Source of the DNA: Epiperipatus broadwayi | Lineage: Eukaryota; Onychophora; Udeonychophora; Euonychophora; Peripatidae | Reading direction: 5' to 3' | Length of the DNA stretch: 64,000 bases | Assembly (NCBI GenBank): GCA_028023455.1 | Contig: JAQFVV010000180.1 | Location: 558,001 to 622,000, forward strand | In this document: positions 22,680-34,305 of the stretch, one piece after another | How positions within the stretch are numbered: the stretch's first letter is position 1 | Layout of the letters: each line of letters begins with the position of its first letter | Translations under genes and position numbers: made by a program | Notes under the pieces: generated by a model | Databases searched by the model: none | Told to the model about the DNA's origin: nothing | Seen by the model: only the letters and a program-made list of their open reading frames with translations

Positions 22680-23215
22680 GCCAGACTCATAGCTTGGTTA
22701 AATAGTAATGCCATGTGTAATAGTAACATAAGACTTTATTTATTAAAAAGTAAAATATCAAATGCTGTTATGGATAGATTAACAAAATTGTTGTGCTTTA
22801 TGACTTTATAAATATGCTATTGTTATACTTATTTTTATTATTTAAGTATTTAAATATTAATAAATAATTAACTATAAAGTAAATATTAATTTTTTTTTTT
22901 TGACTATTCTTTCTGAAGAATGACTATTTATGACAGAAATTTTTTTCGGAGGGGTATGGGGAATTATAAACTTTTTTTTTTTTTTTATAATTTTAAGCTT
23001 AAAATGTAATTCAATTGTTACTGTTTCAATGTCTGCATATTTGTATTTAAGATGTGAACTAATTTTTATTACATTTTTGTAAAAAAAGTTTGATATAGGA
23101 ATAATCATAAAATTCAAAGAAAAAGTCTAAGTAATTTTATAACAGGAAGCAACATGTAAAAAAAATGTTTAATTAGTTGATGGGCATTTAATTAAATCAT
23201 GGAAGCCAGCTGAAA
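22680..23215 (+). repeat. Diverged direct duplication, copy 2
   Basis: Partner of 21,230-21,770, about 1.44 kb downstream in the same orientation. Several indels and poly-T differences indicate an old duplication or two copies of an unnamed interspersed repeat. Confidence 0.65.
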
Positions 23216-23249
23216 AAGAACAAATGTTATAAAATACAGTTTTCTAAAA

Positions 23250-25740
23250 CCTCCTTGCATTATATTATTTTCTTCCATCCATTTTGCTATTTTTTTCAGC
23301 CACCATATATGCAAAATATTATATAATACTGATGTTATCACTATAGGCTATAATTGTTTATCTTTCTATGGTTCTTAACCTTTCCTGTAAATAATAACCG
23401 TACTCTTGTATTATTCTAGCTATCTGGAAATCCTGTCTCTGGGCCATCTTATTAAAACATGATAATAGATTTAATATTGCTCTATTTCCCAAATCCATTA
23501 CCATCTCTGTTGCCCATCCATCTAAACCTCTTGCCTTTCCACTTTTTAACTTTTTTCCTGCCTCATTTAATTCATTTTCTGTAAAACTAATATTTTCATT
23601 ACTATGGTCTTTTTATGTTTGTTATCACTCTGTACTTTACATCTAACATCTTTTCTATATCCATTATATACTTATTTAAGATTGTCTTAATCTAATTCAT
23701 CTCTAGAGTTACACTCTATTCCCTCATCATCTAGTAATACTATTTCTCCCCTACATTCCTTTTTTTTAATATATTTCCAAAATTTTTTACTCCCATCTCT
23801 ACCACTTTTATTAATATCCTCCAACAATTTACTATTTAATTTCATTCTCTCTCTATAATTATCTATTTTAGCCAACTTCTTTTTTTAAATAGTTTTCTCG
23901 TTTAATTTTAACATCTTTTTCATTTCCTTTGTTTTTAAAAATCACACTTCTCTAAGCATTGCTCTAGAAAGGGGATGTTAGATTTCGTTTTCATCCAGAA
24001 GCACAATCTTTTCCTCATATTTCTTTGCCATTATGTCAGTACTGCCACCACTTAGATTATTATTTCTTTTGCCTATGACCTGGATTTTAGTGCTGTAATA
24101 TTAAAATTCACGTTCTGCTCAAAATATATACGTAAATTTTAAATACTACTAATTTTATTAATTAATAATGTTATTTCAATATTGTTATATAATCCCATCA
24201 TTGTAATTTATTATTTCTGTATTTAAGAGTATATGCCTTGGGGGAAAATAAAGCATTCTGTCTTTTAAATGTTAATTAAAAGAATTTTCAATAAATATTT
24301 TGTAATGTAATAAAATATAATTTTTCAAATGTATTTTATTTATTTTTATGACCGCAATGGTGTGAAAATATTTTTTCTTATATATGTGATAAATCTCGGA
24401 ATGCTCCCCGAAATAATAATTTAGTCACCGTGTTTCAGAACCATAAGCCAAAGCATTTATAGCAATATTATGTAATCTTTTAATAAATGATTGGTATCTT
24501 AATACCGTACCCACCAAAGATATGTGTTAATGTATATATACTATTTGGTTAATAAAAGAGCATATGAGAAGCAGCGTGAATTTCATTATGTAATTAGCTA
24601 CCATTTGGTAGACCGCTTGCTCATTCACGCACACATTAATGTATATAAATAATTTGCCACATTATTAAACTTTTATTATCTAACTTGTTTGAGTAGTTTG
24701 AATTCCTGTTTCTCCACTTCCACACGAACAATCATGTATATGCATATTTTAATTTAGTTAATATTGAATCTCATTGTCTTCTCCACTCTGCTAGTGGGAT
24801 GGATTTTAGAATAAATTCTCTTGTGCCATCATTATATATTATTCATTAGGTGTTTGATCTGGGGTTTATGGAATGGGTTCGAATTCAGGTTGGTCCCTGA
24901 CCTAAATCTCAGGCTTGGCTGGGTTTGAAGTACATTTCATTGAGTTCCAGCTCATGTTAGATGGATCAACATGTTTTGACAGGTTCATTATCGAACACTT
25001 TAATTTTCCTGGACTTTATTCATTCCCTCTTTATCTACTAATACCCAATCAAATGTTTGAAATATCCTGTGTATTGCAACCTCATAAATATTTGATAAAT
25101 TTCCAATATTCAAATTCACTCTTTGACAAAATTTTTTCAAAATATGTCCATTTTTATTTTTTATGTCATCAATTTCTTCAACATACCCATTCATATCCTC
25201 TATAACCATTATTTTCTTCCCCTTTTTTTGAAACTCTGAATATCTTTAACTACATATTCTTATATGCTATTGTTCCATTCCATTATAGTTTGATTATCTC
25301 CAGTAGCCATACACACTATAGTGACCATTTATTCTTGTCTTCCTAACTTTATCTCAAACCATCAATGTTCTTGACACTTTATAGTATTTAAATATTTTTT
25401 TGACATAACTCCTACACCACCATCCCTTTTTTCTTTTCTATTTATACCCTTCCATATCAAATTTTCCAGTGTAAGTTCTTCTCTTAAATGTATTTCCACT
25501 ACTGCTAATACCTCAAGTCCTTCATTTTTAACTGCTTTGTTTAATTCCATTTACTTTTCTGGTATCCTACCATCTTGCATATTCAAATATCTAATTTTCA
25601 CAATTTCTTCCTTTCTTTCTGTCCTTTTACAAATTCTTTTGACTCTTTTTTCTCTATTTGTAATTTGTTTGTTTATCATTAGTTTTACAGACCGATTTTC
25701 TCTACTCATCTACATTTATATCTAAATAAGCTACCCTTTG
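23250..25740 (-). pseudogene. LINE ORF2 relic, copy G
   Basis: Pieces recognised: ELNKAVKNEGLEVLAVVE (25,547-25,494), IEDMNGYVEE (decayed GDMNGH) near 25,200, then after the 1-kb interruption MAKIDNYRERMKLNSKLL (23,875 down) and the GKARGLDGW region near 23,540. It ends before RT motif A. Many frame breaks. Confidence 0.8.
23990..24990. other. About 1 kb of unidentified sequence inside LINE copy G
   Basis: Separates two collinear parts of copy G and replaces about 300 bp of it, so it is an insertion accompanied by deletion or an indel replacement. It contains a repeated ATTAATGTATATA motif (about 24,527 and 24,640) and no ORF of note. I could not identify a target duplication. Confidence 0.5.
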
Positions 25741-26790
25741 TTTACTTCTTACATCCCATCCATTCTTAATTTTTTTGTTAATACTGTTTCTTAAAACCTA
25801 CCCTCTTTATAAGTTTCTCAAACTATAATATTTTTCATAAATCAAATCCCCTAATGCTTAACTTACTTGTTTTGCTAAATACAATCCATCTTTACTGTAT
25901 AATTCCCTCTTATTAATAAAACAATTCCACACATCCGCAAACAACATTATTTCTATTGCATAATTTTTCCAATCTCTCATTTATAGAACATGCCCTATCT
26001 CCCTATCTAACATACACCTATTGTTGAATTTTGGTAGAAATCCAGTTACTCCTATTCTTCCTTTAACCTTATTCAAACTACTAATCAATTTTTTGTACTA
26101 TATATTTTATTCTTTCCGATGGCTCTGACAAATTATTTGTCCCCACCATAACACAAACATCTCTACCTCCCCTGTTATTTACCTTATCTTTAACATCTCT
26201 AATTCTAGTTTTAGGCAAACATATTCTTACATATCTATTTCTGTTTCTCTTGCATTTATATTTCCACATCCTCAAATTAGCAAGTCCCCTATCAAAACTG
26301 TCTCATAGTTTACTTTCCCTATTTCATCTGTAACATTTTCTCTAACCTTCTGAACTTTCTTATCTATTTCTTCCTTATCGTTTTTATTCATTAATTCCTT
26401 GATCTGCTCACACTTCATATCTAGCACTTTTAATTTTACTTTTACATCCTTTACTTCTTCCTTTATCTTCTTTATTCTTTGACTTACTATTCCCATTGCA
26501 CTTCTTATTTTGTCATCTATATCTATTGTCATTCTGCTAAACATATATTCCATCCTATCAACCTTATCTACATTTTTCTCAATTTCTCCTGACTTTCTCT
26601 TTAAACTATCTATGCTTACAAACCATTTCATCTCTTTTATCACATTTATACATGATCTACACAACCATATATCTTTTATGTACTTTCTAGTCTTATTTGA
26701 GCACTTCAGACAGAAAATCCTATCACATACTGTACATGCTTCCAAAGCATGCCTGCCTTCCTTATGACCATTATACATACATTGTTATAT
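25740..26790 (-). pseudogene. LINE ORF1 relic (PHD, coiled coil, esterase), copy G
   Basis: Keeps the PHD finger cysteines in EACTVCDRIFCLKCSNK and WLCRSC (about 26,730-26,650), a Lys/Glu-rich coiled-coil-like middle, LIGDLLI (decayed GDS block, serine lost) near 26,285, and GTNNLSEPSE near 26,120. The longest intact piece is 168 codons (26,778-26,272). Broken further on. Confidence 0.8.
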
Positions 26791-27219
26791 ATAAATGCAA
26801 TCCATATTTTCCTATTTTTCCAGTTTCAATGCTCTATATTTAAATTTATGATTTTTTTATACCATTCTCCAAACTTCTTTCTACAAAATTTTTTTTTCTT
26901 TTTATAATGAAGAATGAAAACACATGCTCCCCTAAACTCATTTCCCCCTTTTTCAAATAAATTATTCTCTCATTTGAATTTAAAAAATTTATTAGAAAAT
27001 ATTCTAAAATCCAATTAATCTTATATTTGCCTTAGTTTTAAGGCCTCATTATAATAAATGCAAAAAGATATATATTTTAAAATGTCAGCTTCTCAATATC
27101 ACTCTCCAAACAAATGTGAGCAATATTTTTCTTCAATCTTCCCAAATCCAATTAAATCTATATCTGTATACTCCAACTCTCTTTTCTCATTCCCAACAAC
27201 AGAAATTTTTATATATAGA

Positions 27220-27662
27220 TGTTATAAACTCTATACAATAATGCCACCCAGGGCAAGCCATAATAGTCAGTGGATGCAAAAAGGTTTGTGCATAAAGTCC
27301 CTATGTAGTGCCTACTCATTCAATGTTCCCAGCTTGTGGCTTTCATCAGTGAGGAGATTTATATCTGAGAGCACTACACCTAGATCTTAGTATCTAATGC
27401 AAATTTCCAGCAACCATCTTTTATCTTTTTAGTTAACTATTGACCTACAAGTCCAAAATGAAAACAGATAATGTTTTCAGTCCAAACTCATTTACTTGTA
27501 TAGTCATATAGATCTGAACCCAGTTCAATATCTACATAAACCTTATTCTTTTCATTGATTGCTATGACTTGCACTGGGTAGCATGACTATATGAAGAGTT
27601 TGTTATTGTTTTAACAACTTGGGTAAGCATAGAAAATAGTGATCATGTGCTGTTTAGTGGTT
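27220..27662. mobile_element. Inverted hammerhead-bearing element, copy 2
   Basis: The left part (27,220-27,420, minus orientation) matches the left arm at 62.6 kb: GGTTTGTGCATAAA, GTGCCTACTCAT, GAGAGCACTACA. The right end (27,545-27,662) matches that element's 3' tail: GACTTGCACTGGGTAG and AATAGTGATCATG. It directly abuts the 5' end of LINE G. The right arm is mostly deleted. Confidence 0.65.
27312..27372 (-). ncRNA. Hammerhead ribozyme, core box intact, stem III deleted
   Basis: Minus-strand CTGATGA (complement of 27,343-27,349) is the canonical hammerhead box, followed by an AAGC/AGCT-type stem II. The following GAAACTAGTC block is reduced to GGGAAC by a deletion, so it is inactive. It supports CUGAYGA as the family consensus. 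Confidence 0.55.
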
Positions 27663-28861
27663 TAGCACCTTCAGTTCTAAATAAACTCAAGTCTACTACA
27701 ACAAATTGTTTAGCTGAATAAGCTATCAATATTACTTGACAATTATTTAGTAATGCAATTGCTAGTACATTTTCTAATAATTACATGGAAATAACTACTT
27801 ATTCTTTTGTTTATGTTTCAGTTAAATGATCATTAGTGTGTTAGGTTCATGCTATCTTCTGAATCACATCTTGTTATTATAATAGTGAACATAAATGGTT
27901 GAGAGAGTTCTACTTTTTGGAATCAGACAATCTGAATTCAGATTGTATCACTTATAATACTAGTTATCTTTTAAAAATAAACGCTGAGTTTAATAAAAGA
28001 GAATAAAATAATATATTAATGTGATTATTCATTAACATTTATTGATGATGATTGAGGAATTTTGATTTGAGTTTGGATTGGATTGATTGTAATCAATGTA
28101 CATAATGCTCATTTTTGTATTGTTATATAAATTCACACACCAACATGTTTATATTTATATGGATCTATTTAGTTTATCCACTATCTTTGTTACCCCATCT
28201 GTTATATAAATTAGTTGCCTGATATGGTACTTAATTATCTCATCATGTCATTTGTATTTATTGGTAGACCAACTATGGAGATTAGATAGAGGTTCTATGT
28301 TTATTTTATCTTCATTAAAAAAGAATCTTTCTCTTAAATTAGTGTTCCATTGTGGATCTGGTTAGATGATCATAATGATCTCAACCACTGTTTTCTTTAT
28401 TTTGTTATAACACATTGTTTTTGATTTATAACTTTATGTAAGACAACTTTTTTAATGAGCAGATCTAGTGATTAATCACTAAAAATAAAATAATGTAAAT
28501 TTGTCACACAACTTTTCTTTCATCAATTTTTTAAGAATCTTTTATCATTTGAATATGACTAATAGAAGCCTAAATCATTGAATTCATCAAACTTATCTAG
28601 GTGATAAGGTTTTCTGATGATGCCATTTTAGATAAATATATTCTTTATTTTATTAGTAATAAGAAAGGATAAAAATTATTAAATATCATTGAATAAATTT
28701 TTAATAGAGAATCCATCTATGCTAGCCTCTCATACAGTGATTAAAATTATCCATAAACTCTGTCTCAATATTCTGACAATAGATGGTGTTTGTGGGATTA
28801 TAATTTTTTAGAAATATTACCAAATTCACCACTTCTTTTATTTTGCTATAATATCTTTTGT

Positions 28862-29874
28862 AAATGCAATTTATCCACTCTACTTTGAACACTTTTTAGC
28901 AAAAAAAACTTTATTGTACACATGTACACACAATCTTACATTTCAACTGTCATGCAGTCTTTTTCAGAGCTGGGAAACAAAATAAAATACATAATAATAT
29001 AAAAAATGTAAACAGTAAAATTAATAAAATATAACAAACATAATAAAACTGAAATAAATATAATCAAAACCAAATAAAATAATCCAGGTAATATAAAATA
29101 AAATATACAATATGAAATATAAAGTAAATGAAAATTTTGCATGTATATCCCTGACTGTATATATACATATTCATGAAAAGCTATTAATTTAAATATATTA
29201 TTCGTTTTTATTAGTTTTAATAATCCCCTAATTATTTCTATTACTTATAAGCTTAAACTTTAATTTTATTATCACCACATTAATAAAATACTTATTATTT
29301 TATTTTCATATTTATTTTCTTTTTAATTTTTAAATTATATAAAATCTTAATTTTCTTATTCATACTTCTGACATTAATAATATTTTATATTTATTCTTTT
29401 TTTTTTTTAATATCTAAAACCATAACTATTATTATCTTTTATTTTAATTTCTTAAAACTAAAAGAAAACATGTTTCTTTTTTAAATATTTATCTTATATC
29501 CTAACTCTCTCTATTACATATTATTTAAATTAATTATATCTACAATTACCACAACTCTTTATGTATATTTTTATTTATATACTAACTTTTATTATTATTG
29601 TTATATATTATATAATTTTCCCTTATAAATTTATACTTTATATTATACTGTTTTATATTTGAATTTTATGTTAAGTTTTAATTTTATTAATATGTTATAT
29701 TCCTAAGTAAACATTTTTTTTTACAAATCTTAATTTATTTTGAGTAATTTTCTCTTTATATATTTTTCTCTATGTATCTTTTAAGAACTATATTTATACT
29801 AATGTCATCCTAATCCCAGAATCTTTATTAAATTTTCTTTATTTTTTTTTATTAGTATTGCTTCTTTTATTTTC
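28862..29874 (-). mobile_element. Palindrome X, left arm
   Basis: About 1.0 kb in minus orientation. Its complement is continued, in plus orientation, by 29,881-30,186 and then 37,742-38,352. The two arms meet head-to-head at about 29,877 (TTTTATTTTC / GAAAATAAAA). It has no significant coding capacity. A hammerhead-like box lies near its outer end. The outer flanks TATAATATCTTTTGT (28,847) and TATAATTTTTGT (38,353) look like a decayed target duplication. Confidence 0.8.
28935..28975 (-). ncRNA. Hammerhead-like motif, X left arm
   Basis: On the minus strand: CTGAAAA, hairpin GACTG..CAGTT, then GAAAT. Compared with the right-arm copy (38,247), the consensus is CTGAAGA, GACTG/CAGTC, GAAACGTA. 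This matches the hammerhead CUGANGA / stem II / GAAA order. Decayed. Confidence 0.4.
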
Positions 29875-29880
29875 ATATAG

Positions 29881-30186
29881 GAAAATAAAAGAAGCAATAC
29901 AAAGATTTTGGGATTAGGATGATATTGGTATAATTATAGTTTTTTTTTTAAAAAAAGATATGTAGGGGAAACTATATAAATAGAAAATTGTTTATAAATA
30001 AATTTTGGGTTTTTAAAAAAATGTTTACAATGCAAAACAGTATAATATAAAATTTAAATTTATAAAGGAGATTTTTATAATATATAATACTAGTAATAAA
30101 AGTTTTAAAGTGTATAAATAAATAAAAAGAGTTTTAGTGACTATAGATATAGTTAGTTTAAATAATATGTAATAGAGGGAGCTAGG
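29881..30186 (+). mobile_element. Palindrome X, right arm, inner part
   Basis: Inverted copy of 29,550-29,874: GGGATTAGGATGATATTGGT, AAACAGTATAATATAAA and AATAATATGTAATAGAG all have counterparts on the left arm. It is cut by the start of LINE array D-E-F at about 30,187. Confidence 0.85.
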
Positions 30187-30678
30187 GTATGTTGGCAAGA
30201 GATTCACTAATAAGAGAATGTGGGGATATAATTGCAAGGGAAAATAGAAGCAGGTATGTTAGAGTATGTTTGCCTGGAGCAAAAATTAGGGATGTGACAG
30301 ATAAAGTAAGAAAGCAAGGTAGTAGATTTGTATATGTAATGGTAGGGACTAATAATTTGTTAGAGCCATCAGAGAAAGTAATGGATGAGTATGTAGAATT
30401 GATTAGGAATTTGAGAGAGATTAAAGGAAGAGTAGGAGTAGTGAGTAGTGGGACTATTACCAAGATTTGATAAGAGGCATTTGTTAGATAGGGCATGTTT
30501 TATAAATAAGAGAGTGAAAAAATTGTGTGAGAGAAATAATGTTGTGTTTGTGGATGTATGGGATTGGTTTATTGGAAAGAGGGAGTTGTATAGTAAAGAT
30601 GGTTTACACTTAGGAAAACAAGGAAGTGAAGTTTTAGGGAATCTAATATTTAAAGAATATAATTCGGGAAACTTCTAA
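30187..30678 (+). pseudogene. LINE ORF1 esterase fragment, copy D
   Basis: Starts with RDSLIRECGD (decayed first residues of the GDS block), followed by LPGAKIRDV, GTNNLLEPSEK, and, after a frame change near 30,440-30,470, WDWFIGKRELYSKDGLHLGK containing the catalytic Asp/His. The PHD half is missing because of 5' truncation. Confidence 0.85.
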
Positions 30679-30752
30679 AGGGGGGTGGGCTTTTAAATTG
30701 TAATATTATCAAAAAGAAGAAGAATGAAGGAAATATAAGAAATAAGCAAAAG

Positions 30753-33700
30753 ATGGTTGATTTAGATATAAGTGTAAATGTGGAGAGGGAATGGTTTTGT
30801 AAGATTAGTGGTAAGAAAGTTTGTTATAAACGTAATGGAGAAGAAGGAATCAAAAGAATTTATAAAAGAGTAGTTAGGAAAAAAGAAATTGTTAAAATTG
30901 GGTTTTTAAATATGCAAGGTGGTAGGAGACCAGAAAAATGGCTGGAATTAAATAAAGCAATTGAAAATGAAGGGCTTGAGGTATTAGCAGTAGTGGAAAC
31001 TCATCTAAGAGAAGAAGAAGAACCTATTTTGGAAGAGGTAGTATGGCAGGGTATAAACAGAAAAGAAAAAAAAAAGGGGTGGTGGTATAGGTGTTATATC
31101 GAGAAAATATTTAAATACTGTTAAATGTCAAGAGCATTTGTGGTTTGAAATAAGGTTGGGTAGACAAGAATGGATGGTGGCTGTAGTGTATATCGCCACT
31201 GGAGATAGTCAAACTGTAATGGAGTGGAACAGTAGTATATATGAATGTCTAGTTAAGGATATACAGAGTTTTAAAGAAAAGGGGAAGAGAATAATGGTTA
31301 TAGGAGATATGAATGGACATATTGAAGAAATTGATGATGTAGATAATAAGAATGGTCAGTTTTTGAAGGAATTTTGTCAAAGAGTAAATTTGAGCATTGG
31401 GAATTTATCAAATGTGTATGATGGACAATACACATGGTCTAGGAATAATGTATTTCACACAATAGATTATGTATTGGTAGAGAAAGAGGGAATGAATAAA
31501 ATACGGAGAATTAAGGTGTTTGATAATGAAGAGAGAGTATGTAATAGTGATCATAACTTTATTGTAATAGAAATGGTTAGTAATGTGATGGAGGATAGAA
31601 ATAAAGGTAGAAATAATAGTAAACAATGTGGATGGAGAGTGAATGATAGGAATAAGTTGGAAGAGTATAAAATAAAAGTTGAAGAAATCATGGAGCAGTT
31701 GGTTGGGGATGAATATAAGGACTGGTGTGGTGACATAGAAAAAGTGGCAAATAGGGTTTTAGTCGAGAATATGCAGAAGAATAAAAGTAATAAAAAAGTG
31801 AGAATTAGTAAAAGTGTAAAAGAAAGGAAAAAAGCATGCAGAGAGTATAAGTGTGCTATTAAGAATAAAGAAAGTGAAAATGATATTAATGCTAAATGGA
31901 GAAAGTACTTAGAAAAGAAGAAGCTAGCTAAAATGGATAATTATAGAGAGAGGATGAAGTTAAATAGTAAATTGTTGGAGGATATTAATAAAAGGGGAAG
32001 AGATGGAAGTAAAAAATTTTGGAATTACATTAAAAGGAGAAATGTAGGGGAAAGAGAGATAGTATTAATAGATGATGAGGGAATAGAATGTAGTTCTAGA
32101 GACGAGCTAGAGAAAATCTTAAATAGATATGTAATGGATATAGAAAAGATGTTAGATGTGAAGGAATTAGTGATAGAAAACATGAAAGCAGTTAGTAATG
32201 GGAGTATTAGGTTCACAAAAAATGAATTGAATGAGGCAGGAAAGAGATTGAAAAGTGTAAAGGCAAGAGGTTTAGATGGATGGGCAGCAGAGATGGTAAT
32301 GAATTTAGGGCATAGAGCAAAAGCAAAGTTATTATCATGTTTTAATAAGATGGCACAGAAGACAGTTTTTCCGGGTAGTTGGAGTAATACAAGAATAAGA
32401 TTATTATTTAAAGGAAAGGGTAAGGATCATAGAAGGTTAAATAATTATAGAATGATAGTGGTAACATCAGTTTTATATAAAGTTTTCACATATATGGTAG
32501 CTGGAAGAGTTGTAAAATGGATGGAAGAGAATAATGTAGTGGGGGAAATGCAAGGAGGTTTTAGGTCAGATAGGTGTGTAGGAGATAGTTTGTTTGTAGT
32601 TACACAACTTATGGAGATGAGTAGGAATTCAGGTAGATCGTTATATATGAGTTTTATAGATATAGAGAAAGCATATGATAGAGTAAATAGAAATAGATTA
32701 TGGGTAAGATTAGCCAATTTGGGAATGGATGAAGCTTTAGTAAATATTATTAAGAAATTATATGAAAATAATTATTATACTTACCAATTAGGGGATATAG
32801 AATCAGTTAAAGTTAAAAATGGGGTGGGATTAAGGCAAGGATGCCCTATGTCACCGATTTTGTTTTTGCTGTTTTTGAGTGAAATGGAGAAAGCAATAGA
32901 AAGACTAGGAAGAGGGGTAGAGATACCGTTAATAGGTGGCAAAGGAGTATATACTTTGTCGGGTCTTTTTTTTGCAGATGATATCTTTTTATGTGCAGAA
33001 AGAAGAGAAGATATGGATATTATGTTGAGGACATGTGCAAGGGTGGGTAAAGAGATGGGGATTAAATTTAGTGACGAAAAATCAAATATAATGATGGTGA
33101 ATACTGGGGAAAGAGAGAATGTAGTTTTTTATTGGGGGATATAAAGTTAAGTGTGGTGGATAGATATAGGTATTTGGGAATCATCTTATGTAATCAGGAA
33201 AATTGCTTGGATGAATGGGAGAAAAAATTGGTAAATGAAGCAAAGAAAAGAACGGGTTTGGTAAAGAAACTAACAGTATTTTCATATAATAAATATGATG
33301 TAGCTAGAATTGTATGGAAGGGAGTTGCAGTAGCAGGGTTAACATATGGTAATGATGCATTATGTGTTAGTAAAAGGATTTTAGATTATTTAGAGAAAGT
33401 ACAAAGGGAAGTAGGAAGACATGCATTAGATGCAGAGATGTGGACAGCAAAGGAGGCAATTCAAGGAGAAATGGGATGGTCAAGTTTCTATATGAGAGAT
33501 GCAAAAAGTAAAATGAAAATGTTTGGTAGGTTGCAGTTTATGGATAGTAAAAGAATAGCCAAAATAGTATTTAATTGGGTTATGAGTAAAGGGCAGGTAA
33601 CAAGATGGGTGAGAAAGGTAATGCGGTATGCAAAAGATTTGGATAAAGAATTTATATCGGTATACTTGTATAAAAGGTGGGATGATTGTGTTAGGAGGAT

Positions 33701-34202
33701 TGTTGAGTGTTATAGTGGTAAGGAATGGGATAAAAGAATAGAAGGATTAATAAAAAATAGGGAGTTGGAGAGATGGAGAAGTAGTATGGAGGGTAAGAAG
33801 AGTTTAAATATATATAGAAATAAACGGAATATTGGAAGTGAGTTAATTTATGATAATAGTAAGGAAAGTAGTTTATTGTTTAAGGCTCGAATGGGAACTT
33901 TAGCAACAAGAGAATATACATGTAAATGGAAACCTATGGGTGATTTAGTGTGCAAATTGTGTAAGGAAGGTATAGAAAATATTAGGCATCTGTTGATTGA
34001 ATGTAAATGCTTGAAAGCAGAAAGGGTACAGATAATGAAGTTATGGGAGAATAGGTATGAACAAAGTGACTATACAGAAAGTGAGTTATTAGTTTTTATG
34101 CTGGGTTTGCGAAAAGATAAGGGGGATTTAGATTTAAAGGCCATAGAGTTGACAAAGATTATGTTGTGGAAATGGGATGGGGCAGAATATGGGAAGACTT
34201 AG
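30753..34202 (+). pseudogene. LINE ORF2, copy D, two homopolymer frameshifts
   Basis: Starts at ATG 30,753 (MVDLDISVNVEREW), 74 bp after the ORF1 stop. It is complete through the CCHC-like C-terminus. The FADD box is intact, with an eight-T run before it. Only two breaks are seen: the A-run near 31,066-31,075 is two bases shorter than in B, and the T-run at 33,125-33,130 has six Ts instead of seven. Otherwise it is collinear and nearly identical to B, including GDMNGHIEEIDDV, EMQGGFRSDR and FIDIEKAYDRVNR. Confidence 0.92.
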
Positions 34203-34305
34203 AGTGGGGAATGGAAAATAAAGTGGCTAACAGGTTTATCTGGGCATAGTTGCTGAGATATTCTTGACTTCGTTTAAGGAGAAGCCAAATATATCACATC
34301 ACATT

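Larger units (their letters stand above)
23250..27219 (-). mobile_element. LINE copy G (antisense), with interruption and 3' truncation
   Basis: Same family as copies A-F, inserted in the opposite orientation to POLRMT. From high to low coordinates: 5' UTR (27,219-26,790), ORF1, the endonuclease part of ORF2, then about 1 kb of foreign sequence (23,990-24,990) replacing about 300 bp of LINE, then the pre-RT and early RT region. Similarity stops at the ATGCAAGGAGGTTTTAG block near 23,250, so the RT catalytic core and tail are absent. Confidence 0.85.
30187..34305 (+). mobile_element. LINE copy D, 5'-truncated in ORF1
   Basis: Starts inside the ORF1 esterase at the GDS block and runs to a complete 3' UTR and tail (about 34,285-34,305). 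Nearly identical to copy B. It is inserted in the right arm of palindrome X and followed directly by copy E. Confidence 0.93.
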
